Origin: Jiangella mangrovi
GTDB lineage: Bacteria; Actinomycetota; Actinomycetes; Jiangellales; Jiangellaceae
Assembly: GCF_014204975.1 (NCBI RefSeq)
Contig: NZ_JACHMM010000001.1
Location: 5,642,037-5,706,036 of the forward strand
Direction of reading: 5' to 3'
Length of the DNA stretch: 64,000 nt
Shown: piece by piece, positions 35,828-46,194 of the stretch
How positions within the stretch are numbered: position 1 is the first letter of the stretch
Layout: each line of letters opens with the position of its first letter
Translations under genes and position numbers: made by a program
Notes under the pieces: generated by a model
Told to the model about the DNA's origin: nothing
The model's input: only the letters and a program-made list of their open reading frames with translations
Database searches by the model: none

Positions 35828-36637
35828 GTGTTGACGCAGGTCGCGGAAGGCGTGCTGAACCACCAGAGCGAGTTGCTCGAGAACAATGCCGTGGTCGTGC
35901 AGGGCCGGGCCGGCGTGTTGCTCATCGACGCCGGCATCACGGGCGCCGAGATGGCGTGCCTGGCCAACGACCTTCGCGAGCTGGGCCAGCCCGTCGTGGC
36001 AGGCTTCTCGACGCACGCCGACTGGGACCACGTGCTCTGGCACCCCGACCTCGGCGACGCGCCCCGTTATGGCACCGAGCGCTGCGCGGCCTTCATGCGC
36101 GAGGTCCGGTCGGGTGTGGACTGGAGGGCCCGGGTCACCGAGGGGCTGCCGGAGGAGATCGCCGACGAGACACCGCTCGACCTGTACGGCATCATCACCG
36201 CCCTGCCGGCCGGCACCACGCGGGTTCCCTGGGACGGCCCCGCGGTCAGGATCATCGAGCACGACGCGCATGCCCCGGGCCACGCGGCACTGCTGGTCGA
36301 GGAGAGCGGGGTCCTCGCCGCCGGGGACATGCTCTCCGACGTCTTCGTCCCGATGCTCGACGTCAGCACCGCCGACCCGATCGGCGACTACCTCGCCACA
36401 CTGGACCTGTTCGAGGGCGTGGCGGATGGCGTCGCCGCCGTCGTCCCGGGTCACGGGTCCGTCGGCGGAGCCGAGGAGTTCCGCGCCCGGATCGACCTCG
36501 ACCGCGCCTACGTGGAGGCCCTGCGTGGCGGCGGCGGTGGCGACGACCCGCGGATCGGCCCATCGGTCAGGGAAGGCTGGGAATGGGTGCGCGAGATCCA
36601 CACCGGGCAACTCCAGAGCCTCGCCCAGAAGGGTTGA
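35828..36637 (+). CDS. Metallo-beta-lactamase-fold hydrolase
   Basis: A 269-residue hydrolase. The metal motif is STHADWDHVLW (His-x-Asp-x-Asp-His type), with later ligands in DAHAPGHAALLV, AAGDMLSD and VVPGHGSVG. It resembles the broad quinolinate-resistance/Vmh-type group that uses two metal ions. A GTG at 35828 follows AAGGGAG. It is divergent from imuA' but is not obviously part of the SOS response. Its stop codon (36635-36637) lies inside the half copy of element 1, so the last residues may have been altered by repeat insertion. Confidence 0.87.
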   Translation: MLTQVAEGVLNHQSELLENNAVVVQGRAGVLLIDAGITGAEMACLANDLRELGQPVVAGFSTHADWDHVLWHPDLGDAPRYGTERCAAFMREVRSGVDWRARVTEGLPEEIADETPLDLYGIITALPAGTTRVPWDGPAVRIIEHDAHAPGHAALLVEESGVLAAGDMLSDVFVPMLDVSTADPIGDYLATLDLFEGVADGVAAVVPGHGSVGGAEEFRARIDLDRAYVEALRGGGGGDDPRIGPSVREGWEWVREIHTGQLQSLAQKG

Positions 36638-36673
36638 CCCGCGGTCCCGCGGCCAAGAACCCGGCAGCTATCG
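36634..36673 (-). repeat. Dispersed hairpin element 1, half copy E
   Basis: Read leftward it begins GATAGCTGCCGGGTTCTTGG and continues CCGCGGGACCGCGGGTCAA, matching the 5' half of copy C closely. The 3' half is missing. It abuts element 2 (36677), as copy C does at a greater distance. It overlaps the final codons and stop of the metallo-hydrolase gene. Confidence 0.8.
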
Positions 36674-36676
36674 CGA

Positions 36677-36781
36677 ACAGCGATGATCATCAAGGATCGG
36701 CCACATCATGAGGCTTACCCGAGCCTCAACACGATTGCAGGCGTGTTGAGGCTCGGGTAAGCCTGGTGGGCGGCCCAGAAA
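36677..36781 (+). repeat. Dispersed element 2, copy B, with 23-bp perfect hairpin
   Basis: It starts acagcgatgatcatcaagga and contains a perfect hairpin (36711-36733 with 36742-36764, loop attgcagg), ending ggcggcccagaaa. A copy in reverse orientation is at 50075-50179. Inside, a short frame starting ATG at 36683 and ending TAA right after the right arm is open in both copies. Confidence 0.88.
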
Positions 36782-36802
36782 CAGCGACTACGACGCGCGT
36801 CA

Positions 36803-36842
36803 GGAGGGAGTTCTCCCCGCTATAGCGAGGAAAAGTCCCTCC
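36803..36842. repeat. Palindromic element 3, copy B
   Basis: The arms ggagggagttctccccgct (36803-36821) and 36824-36842 pair with three differences around a 2-nt centre. The same element is at 48954-48995. It lies between convergent genes and could act as a terminator in both directions, though it has no T-run. Confidence 0.82.
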
Positions 36843-36918
36843 AGACAGCACCACGGCCCGACTTCGAAGACGACCAACCACAGCCGGCCCGCCAGGACGC
36901 CCCACCCGTCGCCAGACT

Positions 36919-37055
36919 CCCCCCGTCCCCCTGATAGCTGCCCGTTCTTAGGCCGGGGACGGGCGGGTCAAGCGGTCCTCTCCGCGCGAAGCGCCGTCAG
37001 TCCGCTTGAGGCGCCCGTCCCCGGCGAAGAGAATGGGCAGCAGGGGGACGGGGGG
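36919..37055 (+). repeat. Dispersed hairpin element 1, copy B (full length)
   Basis: A 137-nt hairpin. The outer stem of 15 bp (36919-36933 with 37041-37055) is perfect. ATAG, then CTGCCC/GGGCAG (36938-36943 with 37035-37040), then an asymmetric GTTCTTAG region follow. A 14-bp perfect stem comes next (36952-36965 with 37012-37025), a GG/GG internal loop, and TCAAGCGG/CCGCTTGA (36968-36975 with 37002-37009), closed by a 26-nt loop. The right end touches the stop codon of the leftward acetyltransferase. Confidence 0.9.
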
Positions 37056-37607
37056 TCACCCCACCAACGTCCGGGCGTAGCGGATCTCGGGCAGGACGTC
37101 GGGGCCGACCTGCTCCTCCTGGCGCGCGCCGTCCGGGACCCAGCCGGACCGGTCGTAGAACGCCCGCCCCAGGGCGTTCCCCTCCAGCGTCCACAGCGTC
37201 GCCCGGGTGAACCCCTCGGCCCGGAGGAACTCCAGCGCCGTCGTCATCAGCGCCCGCCCCACGCCGGTCCCCAGCTGCGACGGATCGGCATAGATCGCGT
37301 AGACCTCGCCCACCGAACCGATCGAAGACCCGACCGAATCCGAATCCCGCGACGCACCCGCGGCGCAGAATCCGGCCACCTCCCCCGACCGGACCGCGAC
37401 CAGCACCGTCGACCGTGGCGCCGGCTCGGACAGCATGCGCCGCCACCCGGCCGCCCGCCGCGCCACGTCCAGCTCGGCCAGGAACCCGGCGTCGACGACG
37501 CCGGCGAACGCCCGCCGCCAGCCGGCCACGTGCACCGCGGCGATCGCGTCGGCATCGGCCGCCGACGCCGCGCGCACCGTCACCTCACCGCCGTCGGGCA
37601 CCGACAT
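37056..37607 (-). CDS. GNAT-family N-acetyltransferase
   Basis: A 183-residue acetyltransferase with the acetyl-CoA loop QLGTGVGRALMTTAL (motif A) preceded by VGEVYAIYADPS, and NALGRAFYDRSGWVPDGAR near the end (motif B). ATG at 37607 is chosen because the domain begins just after (EVTVRAASAADADAIA). Its stop codon lies directly against hairpin element 1B. It is divergent from another GNAT gene with 76 bp between starts. The acceptor substrate is unknown. Confidence 0.88.
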   Translation of the reverse strand: MSVPDGGEVTVRAASAADADAIAAVHVAGWRRAFAGVVDAGFLAELDVARRAAGWRRMLSEPAPRSTVLVAVRSGEVAGFCAAGASRDSDSVGSSIGSVGEVYAIYADPSQLGTGVGRALMTTALEFLRAEGFTRATLWTLEGNALGRAFYDRSGWVPDGARQEEQVGPDVLPEIRYARTLVG

Positions 37608-37683
37608 GCGTCCGAACCTACGCAACCCATCATGTCTTCGGCCACCCCTGACGCTCCGGCCCGTCATGGCGCATGATCAAGTG

Positions 37684-38292
37684 ATGCAGGCTTCGCGTCA
37701 CGTCGTGCGGCAGGCGTTGCGCTCCGACGTCGGCGTCGTCGCGCGCGTGCTGGCCGAGGCGTTCGACGGCGACCCGATGATGCGCTCCATCGTCCCCAGT
37801 AACCGCCACAAGGACAGGCTGACCTCGCTGTTCGCGTTCGAGACGCTGCTCAGCCCGCACGGGTCGTGGGTCGACATCGTCGACGGCGAGATCGCGGGGG
37901 CCGCGCTGTGGGGACTGCCGGGCGCCGGCCAGCCCGGGTTCTGGGCGACGCTGCGCCACAGTCCGTACCTGTTCCGCGCGTTCGGGAGGGGGCTGCCGAA
38001 GGCGATGCGGGCGTTCCGGGCCATCGAGGACGCGCATCCGCCGGCGCCGCCGCACTGGTACCTGCAGACGCTCGGGGCGGCCGTGCCCGGACGGGGTGTG
38101 GGTGGCGCGCTGCTGCGCGACGGGCTGGCCCGGGTCGACGCGCAGGGGATGCCGGCGTACCTGGAGTCGTCGGCGCCGGAGAACGTGAAGATCTACGAGC
38201 GGTTCGGGTTCCGCCCCACCGGCGAGATCATGCTCCCGGGCGGCCCTTCGCTGACGGCGATGTGGCGAGAACCGGTCCGAGGGGGTCAGTAA
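37684..38292 (+). CDS. GNAT-family N-acetyltransferase
   Basis: A 202-residue acetyltransferase. The CoA-binding segment is HWYLQTLGAAVPGRGVGGAL and the end is ENVKIYERFGFRPTGEIMLP. This form, with a long N-terminal part (VARVLAEAFDGDPMM), is common in actinobacteria. The start could be the ATG at 37684 or one at 37666; the first residues are weakly constrained. It runs into the prolyl oligopeptidase gene with a gap of 10 bp, so they may share a transcript. Confidence 0.88.
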   Translation: MQASRHVVRQALRSDVGVVARVLAEAFDGDPMMRSIVPSNRHKDRLTSLFAFETLLSPHGSWVDIVDGEIAGAALWGLPGAGQPGFWATLRHSPYLFRAFGRGLPKAMRAFRAIEDAHPPAPPHWYLQTLGAAVPGRGVGGALLRDGLARVDAQGMPAYLESSAPENVKIYERFGFRPTGEIMLPGGPSLTAMWREPVRGGQ

Positions 38293-38302
38293 GGTCGGAG
38301 GC

Positions 38303-40431
<2,129 letters not shown>

Positions 40432-40435
<4 letters not shown>

Positions 40436-41505
40436 TCCCTGTCATCGGCCTGCTGGGCGCGGCGGGCGTCCTCGGCGCGGCCGGGGTCGTCACCGCGCCC
40501 GACGTCACCGAAGCCGAGCAGTACTCGTCGGAGTGGTGGCGCGACGTCCTGCTCGACGTGCCGCTGCGGCTGGCCGGGCTCGTCCTCATCGCCATCGTCG
40601 CCCGGTACCTCGCGCACAAGGTCATCAACCGCACGGTCCGCCGCACGGTCGAGAAGGAGCCGCCCAAGGCCGTCCTCGGATCCGCCCGGGCCGCCCGCAT
40701 CGTGTTCGGCGGCGCCGGGGCCTACTCCGAGCGGCGGGCGCTGCGGGCCGAGACCATCGGCTCGGTGCTGCGCAGCATCACGACGGTCGCCATCAGCGCC
40801 ATCGCCACGGTCACGGCACTCGAGATGCTCGGCTACGCCGTCGGCCCGGTGCTGGCGTCCGCCGGTGTCCTGGGCGTGGCGCTCGGCTTCGGCGCGCAGA
40901 ACCTGGTCAAGGACTTCCTGGCCGGCGCTGCCATGCTGCTCGAGGACCAGTACGGCGTCGGCGACGTCATCGACATGGGTCACGCCGTCGGCACGGTCGA
41001 GGCCGTCAGCCTGCGCATCACGCGGCTGCGGTCGGTCGACGGCACCGTCTGGTACGTCCGCAACGGCGAGGTCGTCCGGGTCGGCAACTCGTCCTACGGC
41101 TGGTCGCGGGCGCTGCTCGACGTCCACGTCCCGGCCGACGTCGACGTCGCCCGGGCCCGCCGGCTGCTGCAGGAGCTGGTCGACGGCCTCGCCGCCGACG
41201 ACACGTGGGGCGAGCTGATCCTCGAGCCGCCCGAGGTCTGGGGCGTCGAGGACCTCACGGCCGACGGCGTCCTCATCCGCGTGGTCGTCAAGACCAAGCC
41301 GCTCGAGCAGTGGGGCGTCGCGCGCGAGCTGCGCGAACGCATCAAGAGCCGGTTCGACGCCGAACGGCTGGCGCTCCCCGTCGCCACCGAGGCGCCCGCG
41401 GCAGGTCCGGGCACCGGCGCGAGCGACCCCACCAACCCGCCGCCGGCCACGTCCGCCGCGCCACCGGCCGCTCCGCCGCCGGCCACCTCGACCGACGAGC
41501 TGTGA
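40432..41505 (+). CDS. Small-conductance mechanosensitive channel, MscS family
   Basis: A 357-residue membrane channel. Helices are at about 1-17, 38-62 and 115-140, then the pore-lining helix and the beta-domain: ASAGVLGVALGFGAQNLVKDF and LEDQYGVGDVIDMGHAVGTV. The C-terminal 45 residues form a Pro/Ala-rich tail. It opens on hypo-osmotic stress. It is translationally coupled to the peptidase gene by a 4-nt overlap. Confidence 0.93.
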
Positions 41506-41523
41506 GCGACGACTACTGATCAG

Positions 41524-41581
41524 CGACGACGGCGGCAGCTTCCGGAACCCCGTGGGGAACAGGAAGCTGCCGCCGTCGTCG
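41524..41581. terminator. Bidirectional hairpin terminator
   Basis: A perfect 20-bp stem (41524-41543 with 41562-41581, arm cgacgacggcggcagcttcc) with an inner AACCCC/GGGGAA part sits between the convergent MscS and OsmC genes. There is no T-run, as is common in high-GC actinobacteria. Confidence 0.85.
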
Positions 41582-41593
41582 ATGAGAAGACGG

Positions 41594-42025
41594 TCAGGCG
41601 TCCGCGAGCGCGGCGTCGAGCGTGATCGTCGTGCCGGTCAGCGCCTTGCTGACGGGGCAGTTGGCCTTGGCGTCCTCGGCCGCGGCGACGAAGTCCTCGT
41701 TCGAGATGCCCGGCACCACACCGCGCACCGTGATCTTGATGCCGGTGATGCCCTCGCCGGGCTGGAACGTCACGTCCGCCGAGGTCTCCAACGAGGTGGG
41801 CGGCGTGCCCGCCTTCGCCAGGCCGTTGGAGAACGCCATGGAGAAGCAGGACGAGTGCGCCGCGGCGATGAGCTCCTCGGGCGACGTCTTGCCGTCAGGC
41901 GTCTCCGCGCGCGAGGCCCACGTGACGTCGTAGGTGCCGATGCCCGACGAGTCGAGCGAGACGCGGCCGGCCCCCTCGAACAGCGAGCCTTCCCAGCGCG
42001 TGGTGGCGGTACGGGTGGTTGCCAT
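41594..42025 (-). CDS. OsmC/Ohr-family peroxiredoxin
   Basis: A 143-residue thiol peroxidase. The two redox cysteines are visible: Cys60 in AAAHSSCFSMAFS and Cys123 in AKANCPVSKAL. The N-terminus (TATTRWEGSLFEGAG) is that of the OsmC subgroup. It reduces organic hydroperoxides, probably with mycothiol or lipoyl-type thiols in this lineage. Start codon ATG at 42025. It is divergent from the globin gene. Confidence 0.93.
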   Translation of the reverse strand: MATTRTATTRWEGSLFEGAGRVSLDSSGIGTYDVTWASRAETPDGKTSPEELIAAAHSSCFSMAFSNGLAKAGTPPTSLETSADVTFQPGEGITGIKITVRGVVPGISNEDFVAAAEDAKANCPVSKALTGTTITLDAALADA

Positions 42026-42141
42026 GAACGTGTCCTCCCATGCGACGTGTGTGACCGCCGACCATCCTTCCCTGTCCGCTCCGCCGCCGTGTGGTCAGGG
42101 GCACTTTGCATCTCGGCCCGCTCGACGACGACGATGGTGGG

Positions 42142-42531
42142 GTGACCACGCGCCTGGACAACTTCTACGACGCCGTCGGCGGGCACGAGACGTTCGTGAA
42201 GCTCGTGCACCGCTTCTACGAGGGCGTCGCCACCGACCCACTGCTGAAGCCGATGTACCCCGAAGAGGACCTCGGCCCGGCGGAGCAGCGGCTGCTGATG
42301 TTCCTCGAGCAGTACTGGGGCGGCCCGACCACGTACTCCGACCAGCGCGGACACCCCCGCCTGCGCATGCGTCACGCCCCGTTCAAGGTCGGCCCGGCGG
42401 CGCGCGACGCCTGGCTGACGCACATGCGCGTGGCCGTCGACGAGCTCGACCTGCCGCCGGTCTACCGCACCACCCTGTGGGACTACCTCGAGCGGGCGGC
42501 CCACTCGATGCTCAACACCTTCGAGGACTAG
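42142..42531 (+). CDS. Truncated haemoglobin, group II (TrHbO)
   Basis: A 129-residue globin. The start [19 protein letters not shown] holds the B10 tyrosine, and [11 protein letters not shown] holds the proximal histidine (His78) and the conserved Trp of group II follows in RDAWLTHM. Length agrees with mycobacterial GlbO when the GTG at 42142 is used; an upstream GTG at 42091 would add an unlikely 17 residues. It binds oxygen or nitric oxide. The stop codon overlaps that of the convergent DinB gene. Confidence 0.9.
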   Translation: MTTRLDNFYDAVGGHETFVKLVHRFYEGVATDPLLKPMYPEEDLGPAEQRLLMFLEQYWGGPTTYSDQRGHPRLRMRHAPFKVGPAARDAWLTHMRVAVDELDLPPVYRTTLWDYLERAAHSMLNTFED

Positions 42532-43037
42532 CCGCGCAGCACGATGCCGCGCACGAAGGCCGCCTGGCCGATGTGCTGGTAGTTGTCGCCGATGACGCTG
42601 ACCAGCCGGACGCCCATGGTCACCGGCGGGTCGTAGCGCTCGTCGACGACGCGGCCGAGGGTCTCGTCGTCGAGCTCGCGCAGGAAGCCCTCGGTGATCT
42701 CGTGCGTGGCGGCGTGGTAGCCGATCAGCAGCGCGGGGTCGTCGATCTTCACCGCGGCGACGTCCTCGCTGGTGTGCCCGTAGCCGGTGGCGTCGTCGGG
42801 GAACGGCAGCCCGAACCGGTCGTTCCAGTTGCCTGACGTCCACACCTGGTCGATCCCCGCGACGTGCGCGATGTGGTCGTCCTGGATGCGGGTGAGGTGC
42901 CAGACCAGCCAGGCGATCGAGTTGGCGCCGGGGTCGACGCGGTGGGCGAGCTGGCTCGGCGTGAGCCCGTCGACCGTCGCGTTGACGCGGTCGCGGATGC
43001 GGCCGAAGGCGTCGATCAGCAGGTCGGGTCCGTGCAC
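42528..43037 (-). CDS. DinB-family (DUF664-like) protein
   Basis: A 169-residue four-helix protein. It shows [41 protein letters not shown] and later [15 protein letters not shown], giving the three metal-binding histidines of the DinB/YfiT fold. Actinobacterial members include mycothiol- or bacillithiol-linked S-transferases. The GTG at 43037 follows AGAGGAG by 9 bp and is preferred. It is convergent with the globin, with the stop codons sharing bases. Confidence 0.86.
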   Translation of the reverse strand: MHGPDLLIDAFGRIRDRVNATVDGLTPSQLAHRVDPGANSIAWLVWHLTRIQDDHIAHVAGIDQVWTSGNWNDRFGLPFPDDATGYGHTSEDVAAVKIDDPALLIGYHAATHEITEGFLRELDDETLGRVVDERYDPPVTMGVRLVSVIGDNYQHIGQAAFVRGIVLRG

Positions 43038-43072
43038 GGTGCACCACTCCTCTGGCGTTAGCGTCAACCGCC

Positions 43073-43762
43073 ATGACACCACATCCACTGCTGGCCCTGT
43101 TGCTCGACGCCGCCGCGGGCCGGTTCCCGCCGGTCGACGGCGCGGTCGACGTGCTGCCGCCGGTGGAGGACGGGCTGGGCGGCGGGCTGGAGTGCGCGAC
43201 GGCGTTCACCGGGCACGCGGTGGTGTCGACGGCGCTGCCGGCGGGTTCCGTGCTCGGGCGCGGGCCGGACGGGTTCGGCGGGGCGATGGCGCCGGACTTC
43301 CTGCGCTGGCTGGCCGGGCCGGGCGGCTGGATCGGCGAGCTGGACCTGCTGCTCGTGGCGTCGGGGGCGGGTGACCACGGCGGCGCCGAGGCTGACGCCG
43401 TCGTTCCCCGCCGCACGGATCTGGAGGAGCACGCCAGGGTGCGCCGGGCGCGCGGGCTGCGCCGGGAGGTCGAGGTGTTCGGCGACGAGCGCGGGCTGGT
43501 CACGCTCGGGCGCGGGCCGGCCGGACGGCGTGAGCTGTCGGTCGAGGTGCCGGCGGGGTCGGAGGGGCGCGGGGGCGGCCGGTCGCTGCTGGCCGACGCG
43601 CTGGCGCTGGTGCCGGCCGGCGAGCCGGTGTTCGCCGCCGTCACGCCGGGGAATGCCCGCTCGCTGCGCGCGTTCCTGGCCTGCGGGTTCATGCCGATCG
43701 GCAGCGAGGTGCTGCTGCGGCCGGAGCGAGACTCCGTCGCAGCGGCCGGAGGGCTGTTCTAG
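43073..43762 (+). CDS. GNAT-like acetyltransferase, divergent
   Basis: A 229-residue protein. The N-terminal half (about 1-120) is not recognised. The C-terminal half has ELSVEVPAGSEGRGGGRSLLADAL, a CoA-loop-like segment, and NARSLRAFLACGFMPIGSEVLL, as in GNAT motif B. It lies 11 bp before the glucosidase gene and may be co-transcribed. Function is unknown. Confidence 0.72.
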   Translation: MTPHPLLALLLDAAAGRFPPVDGAVDVLPPVEDGLGGGLECATAFTGHAVVSTALPAGSVLGRGPDGFGGAMAPDFLRWLAGPGGWIGELDLLLVASGAGDHGGAEADAVVPRRTDLEEHARVRRARGLRREVEVFGDERGLVTLGRGPAGRRELSVEVPAGSEGRGGGRSLLADALALVPAGEPVFAAVTPGNARSLRAFLACGFMPIGSEVLLRPERDSVAAAGGLF

Positions 43763-43773
43763 GCTGGTGTCCC

Positions 43774-45420
43774 GTGACTCAGGCAACCCGTGACTGGTGG
43801 AGAGACGCCGTCATCTACCAGGTGTACATCCGGTCCTTCGCCGACGGCAACGGTGACGGCGAGGGCGACGTCGCCGGCCTCCGCGACCGGCTCCCGTACC
43901 TCCGCGACCTCGGCATCGACGCGCTGTGGATCAACCCGTGGTACCCGTCGCCGCTGAACGACGGCGGCTACGACGTCGCCGACTTCCGCGACATCGACCC
44001 GCGGTTCGGCGACCTCGCGCAGGCGAAGGCGCTGCTCGACGAGGCGCACGGGCTGGGCCTGAAGGTGCTGCTCGACATCGTGCCGAACCACAGCTCGTGG
44101 GACCACCAGTGGTTCAAGGAGGCGCTGGCCGCCGGTCCGGGGTCGCCCGAGCGGGCGCGTTACGTCTTCCGCGACGGCCGCGGCTCCGATGGCGCCGAGC
44201 CGCCGAACAACTGGCGCAGCGTCTTCGGCGGGCCGGCCTGGGAACGGGTCACCGAGGCCGACGGCACCCCCGGCCAGTGGTACTTCCACATCTTCGATGT
44301 GTCGCAGCCCGACTTCGACTGGGAGAACCCCGAGGTCAAGGCCGAGTTCCTCGACATCCTGCGGTTCTGGTTCGACCTCGGCGTCGACGGCTTCCGCATC
44401 GACGTCGCGCACGGCATGGTCAAGGACATGAACGGGCCCGACCTCCCGTACGACGAGTCCGGCCTGCTCGACCGCCCGAGCATCGCCGACCACCCGTTCT
44501 TCGACCGCGACGGCGTGCACGAGATCTACCGCGGCTGGCGCGAGGTCGCCGACTCCTACGACCCGCCCAAGCTGTACGTCGCCGAGGCGTGGGTCGAGCC
44601 GGCCGCGCGGCTGGCCCGCTACCTGCGCGACGACGAGCTGCACAGCGCGTTCAACTTCGACTACCTCAAGTCCTCGTGGACCGCCGCCGACCTGCGTCGT
44701 TCCATCGACGACTCGGTGACGGTGCTCGCCTCGGTCGGCGCGCCGGCCACCTGGGTGCTCGAGAACCACGACGTCGAGCGGGTGGTCACGCGCTACGGCC
44801 GTGGGGTGACGGCGGCAGGCGCGGGTCACGCGGGCCGGGTGTCCGGCCCGGTCGACGTCGAGCTCGGGACGCACCGGGCCCGGGCGGCGGCGCTGCTCAT
44901 GCTGGCGCTGCCCGGCGGGGCCTACGTCTACCAGGGCCAGGAGCTCGGGCTGCCCGAGGTGCTCGACCTCCCCGAGGAGTCGCTGCAGGACCCGGTCTGG
45001 GAGCGCTCCGGCCGCACCGAGCGCGGCCGCGACGGCTGCCGGGTGCCGCTGCCCTGGGCCGTCGACGGCTCGTCGTACGGGTTCGGCGACGGAAGTGCGT
45101 GGCTGCCGCAGCCGTCGGGCTGGGGCGAGCGGTCCGTCGAGGCCGAGTCCGGCGACCCCGCGTCCATGCTGTCGCTGTACCGGTCGGCGCTGCGGCTGCG
45201 GCGCTCGATCCCGGCCGACGAGCCGCTGTCCTGGCTGCCGTCTTCTGCGGACGACGGTGACGTGCTCGCGTTCCAGCGTGGTCCGGGGTTCGCCTGCGTG
45301 GTCAACCTGGGCGCGGCTGCGGTCGAGCTGCCGGCCCACCGCGAGGTGCTGCTGTCCAGCGGCCCGCTCGACGCCGACGGCCGCCTGCCCGCCGACACCG
45401 CCGTCTGGCTCGCCGTCTGA
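43774..45420 (+). CDS. Alpha-glucosidase, glycoside hydrolase family 13
   Basis: A 548-residue (beta/alpha)8 enzyme that hydrolyses alpha-1,4 or alpha-1,6 glucosides. The motifs are WWRDAVIYQVYIRSFADGNG, DIVPNHSS, the nucleophile Asp in DGFRIDVAHG, the acid Glu in VAEAWVEP and the stabilising Asp in ENHDVERV. It has no signal peptide, so it acts inside the cell on imported oligosaccharides or maltose-type sugars. GTG start at 43774. No sugar transporter is adjacent. Confidence 0.95.
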   Translation: MTQATRDWWRDAVIYQVYIRSFADGNGDGEGDVAGLRDRLPYLRDLGIDALWINPWYPSPLNDGGYDVADFRDIDPRFGDLAQAKALLDEAHGLGLKVLLDIVPNHSSWDHQWFKEALAAGPGSPERARYVFRDGRGSDGAEPPNNWRSVFGGPAWERVTEADGTPGQWYFHIFDVSQPDFDWENPEVKAEFLDILRFWFDLGVDGFRIDVAHGMVKDMNGPDLPYDESGLLDRPSIADHPFFDRDGVHEIYRGWREVADSYDPPKLYVAEAWVEPAARLARYLRDDELHSAFNFDYLKSSWTAADLRRSIDDSVTVLASVGAPATWVLENHDVERVVTRYGRGVTAAGAGHAGRVSGPVDVELGTHRARAAALLMLALPGGAYVYQGQELGLPEVLDLPEESLQDPVWERSGRTERGRDGCRVPLPWAVDGSSYGFGDGSAWLPQPSGWGERSVEAESGDPASMLSLYRSALRLRRSIPADEPLSWLPSSADDGDVLAFQRGPGFACVVNLGAAAVELPAHREVLLSSGPLDADGRLPADTAVWLAV

Positions 45421-45443
45421 GGACCTGACCGCCCGCGCCTCTC

Positions 45444-45504
45444 GTTGATCATGGAGTAGGTCGGCTTCCGCATCGCTCGGGAGCCGACCTTCTCCATGAT
45501 CGAC
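45444..45504. repeat. Palindromic element 4, copy b
   Basis: The arms gttgatcatggagtaggtcg (start of 45444-45466) and 45482-45504 pair over 23 bp with two differences; the loop is 15 bp. It lies between the convergent glucosidase and hypothetical genes, where a terminator would be useful. Copy a is at 27898-27958. Confidence 0.82.
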
Positions 45505-45549
45505 AGGCGCCGGAAGCGGCCGCCCGCTGCGTTCGGCGGGCGGATCTCG

Positions 45550-46194
45550 TCAGAGGGCGAAGAGCGCGAGGCCGGTGCGGGCGAGCACCGAGCCGTTCGG
45601 CGCGTCCAGCCGCCACCAGGCGCCGACCGTGCGCAAGGCGACCTCGGCGCCGTCGGGCCCGTGGAGGAAGCCGTACGAGGAGGCCGCGTGGGCGAGGCGC
45701 AGCGGCATGCCGGCGGCGAGCTCGCGGTCCCAAATCTCCGCCGCCAGGCCCTCGAGCGCGGCGCGGCCGGCCCGCAGCGACTTGCCGTCGGCGACGCCCA
45801 CCGCGCGGGTGCGGAACTCCTCGACGCCGTGGTCGACGTCGGCGACGACGGCGGTCAGCGGGAGGCGGGCGAGTTCCGTCCAGCCGGAGCGGGGCGGGAG
45901 GCTGCTGGCCCAGCGCAGCGCGGGCAGTGCCGGCGGCAGCTCGAACTCGCCGGCCGCGCCGACCGCCCGGGCGGCGAGGTTGCCGGCCTCCACGACGACG
46001 TCGAGCTCGGCGGGCTCGGCCAGGGCGACAGCCCGCAGCGCCAGCGCGTCGAACGGGGTCTCGGCGAAGCAGCCGGCGACCGTCCCGTGGGCGACGATGC
46101 GCAGGACGGAGTCCGGCTCGTACTTGGCGACCCGGCGGGCGAACGTCGCGAGGTCGCCGGCGGCGCCCGGGTGGGCGGGGACGAACGAGGTCAC
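45550..46194 (-). CDS. Conserved actinobacterial hypothetical protein
   Basis: A 214-residue soluble protein rich in Ala, Leu and Val. It has SVLRIVAHGTVAGCFAETPF near the start and GAWWRLDAPNGSVLARTG at the end. I do not recognise a family. The GTG start overlaps the TGA of the upstream thioesterase by 4 nt, and that gene overlaps another thioesterase, so three genes form a tight operon below ettA. A role in acyl-CoA handling is possible by context only. Confidence 0.68.
   Translation of the reverse strand: MTSFVPAHPGAAGDLATFARRVAKYEPDSVLRIVAHGTVAGCFAETPFDALALRAVALAEPAELDVVVEAGNLAARAVGAAGEFELPPALPALRWASSLPPRSGWTELARLPLTAVVADVDHGVEEFRTRAVGVADGKSLRAGRAALEGLAAEIWDRELAAGMPLRLAHAASSYGFLHGPDGAEVALRTVGAWWRLDAPNGSVLARTGLALFAL

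Noticed and set aside
35828-36637. Metallo-hydrolase as an SOS gene through the shared LexA box
   Set aside because: The box lies between the -35 and -10 of the opposite strand and 91 bp from this start; no matching promoter was seen on this strand.
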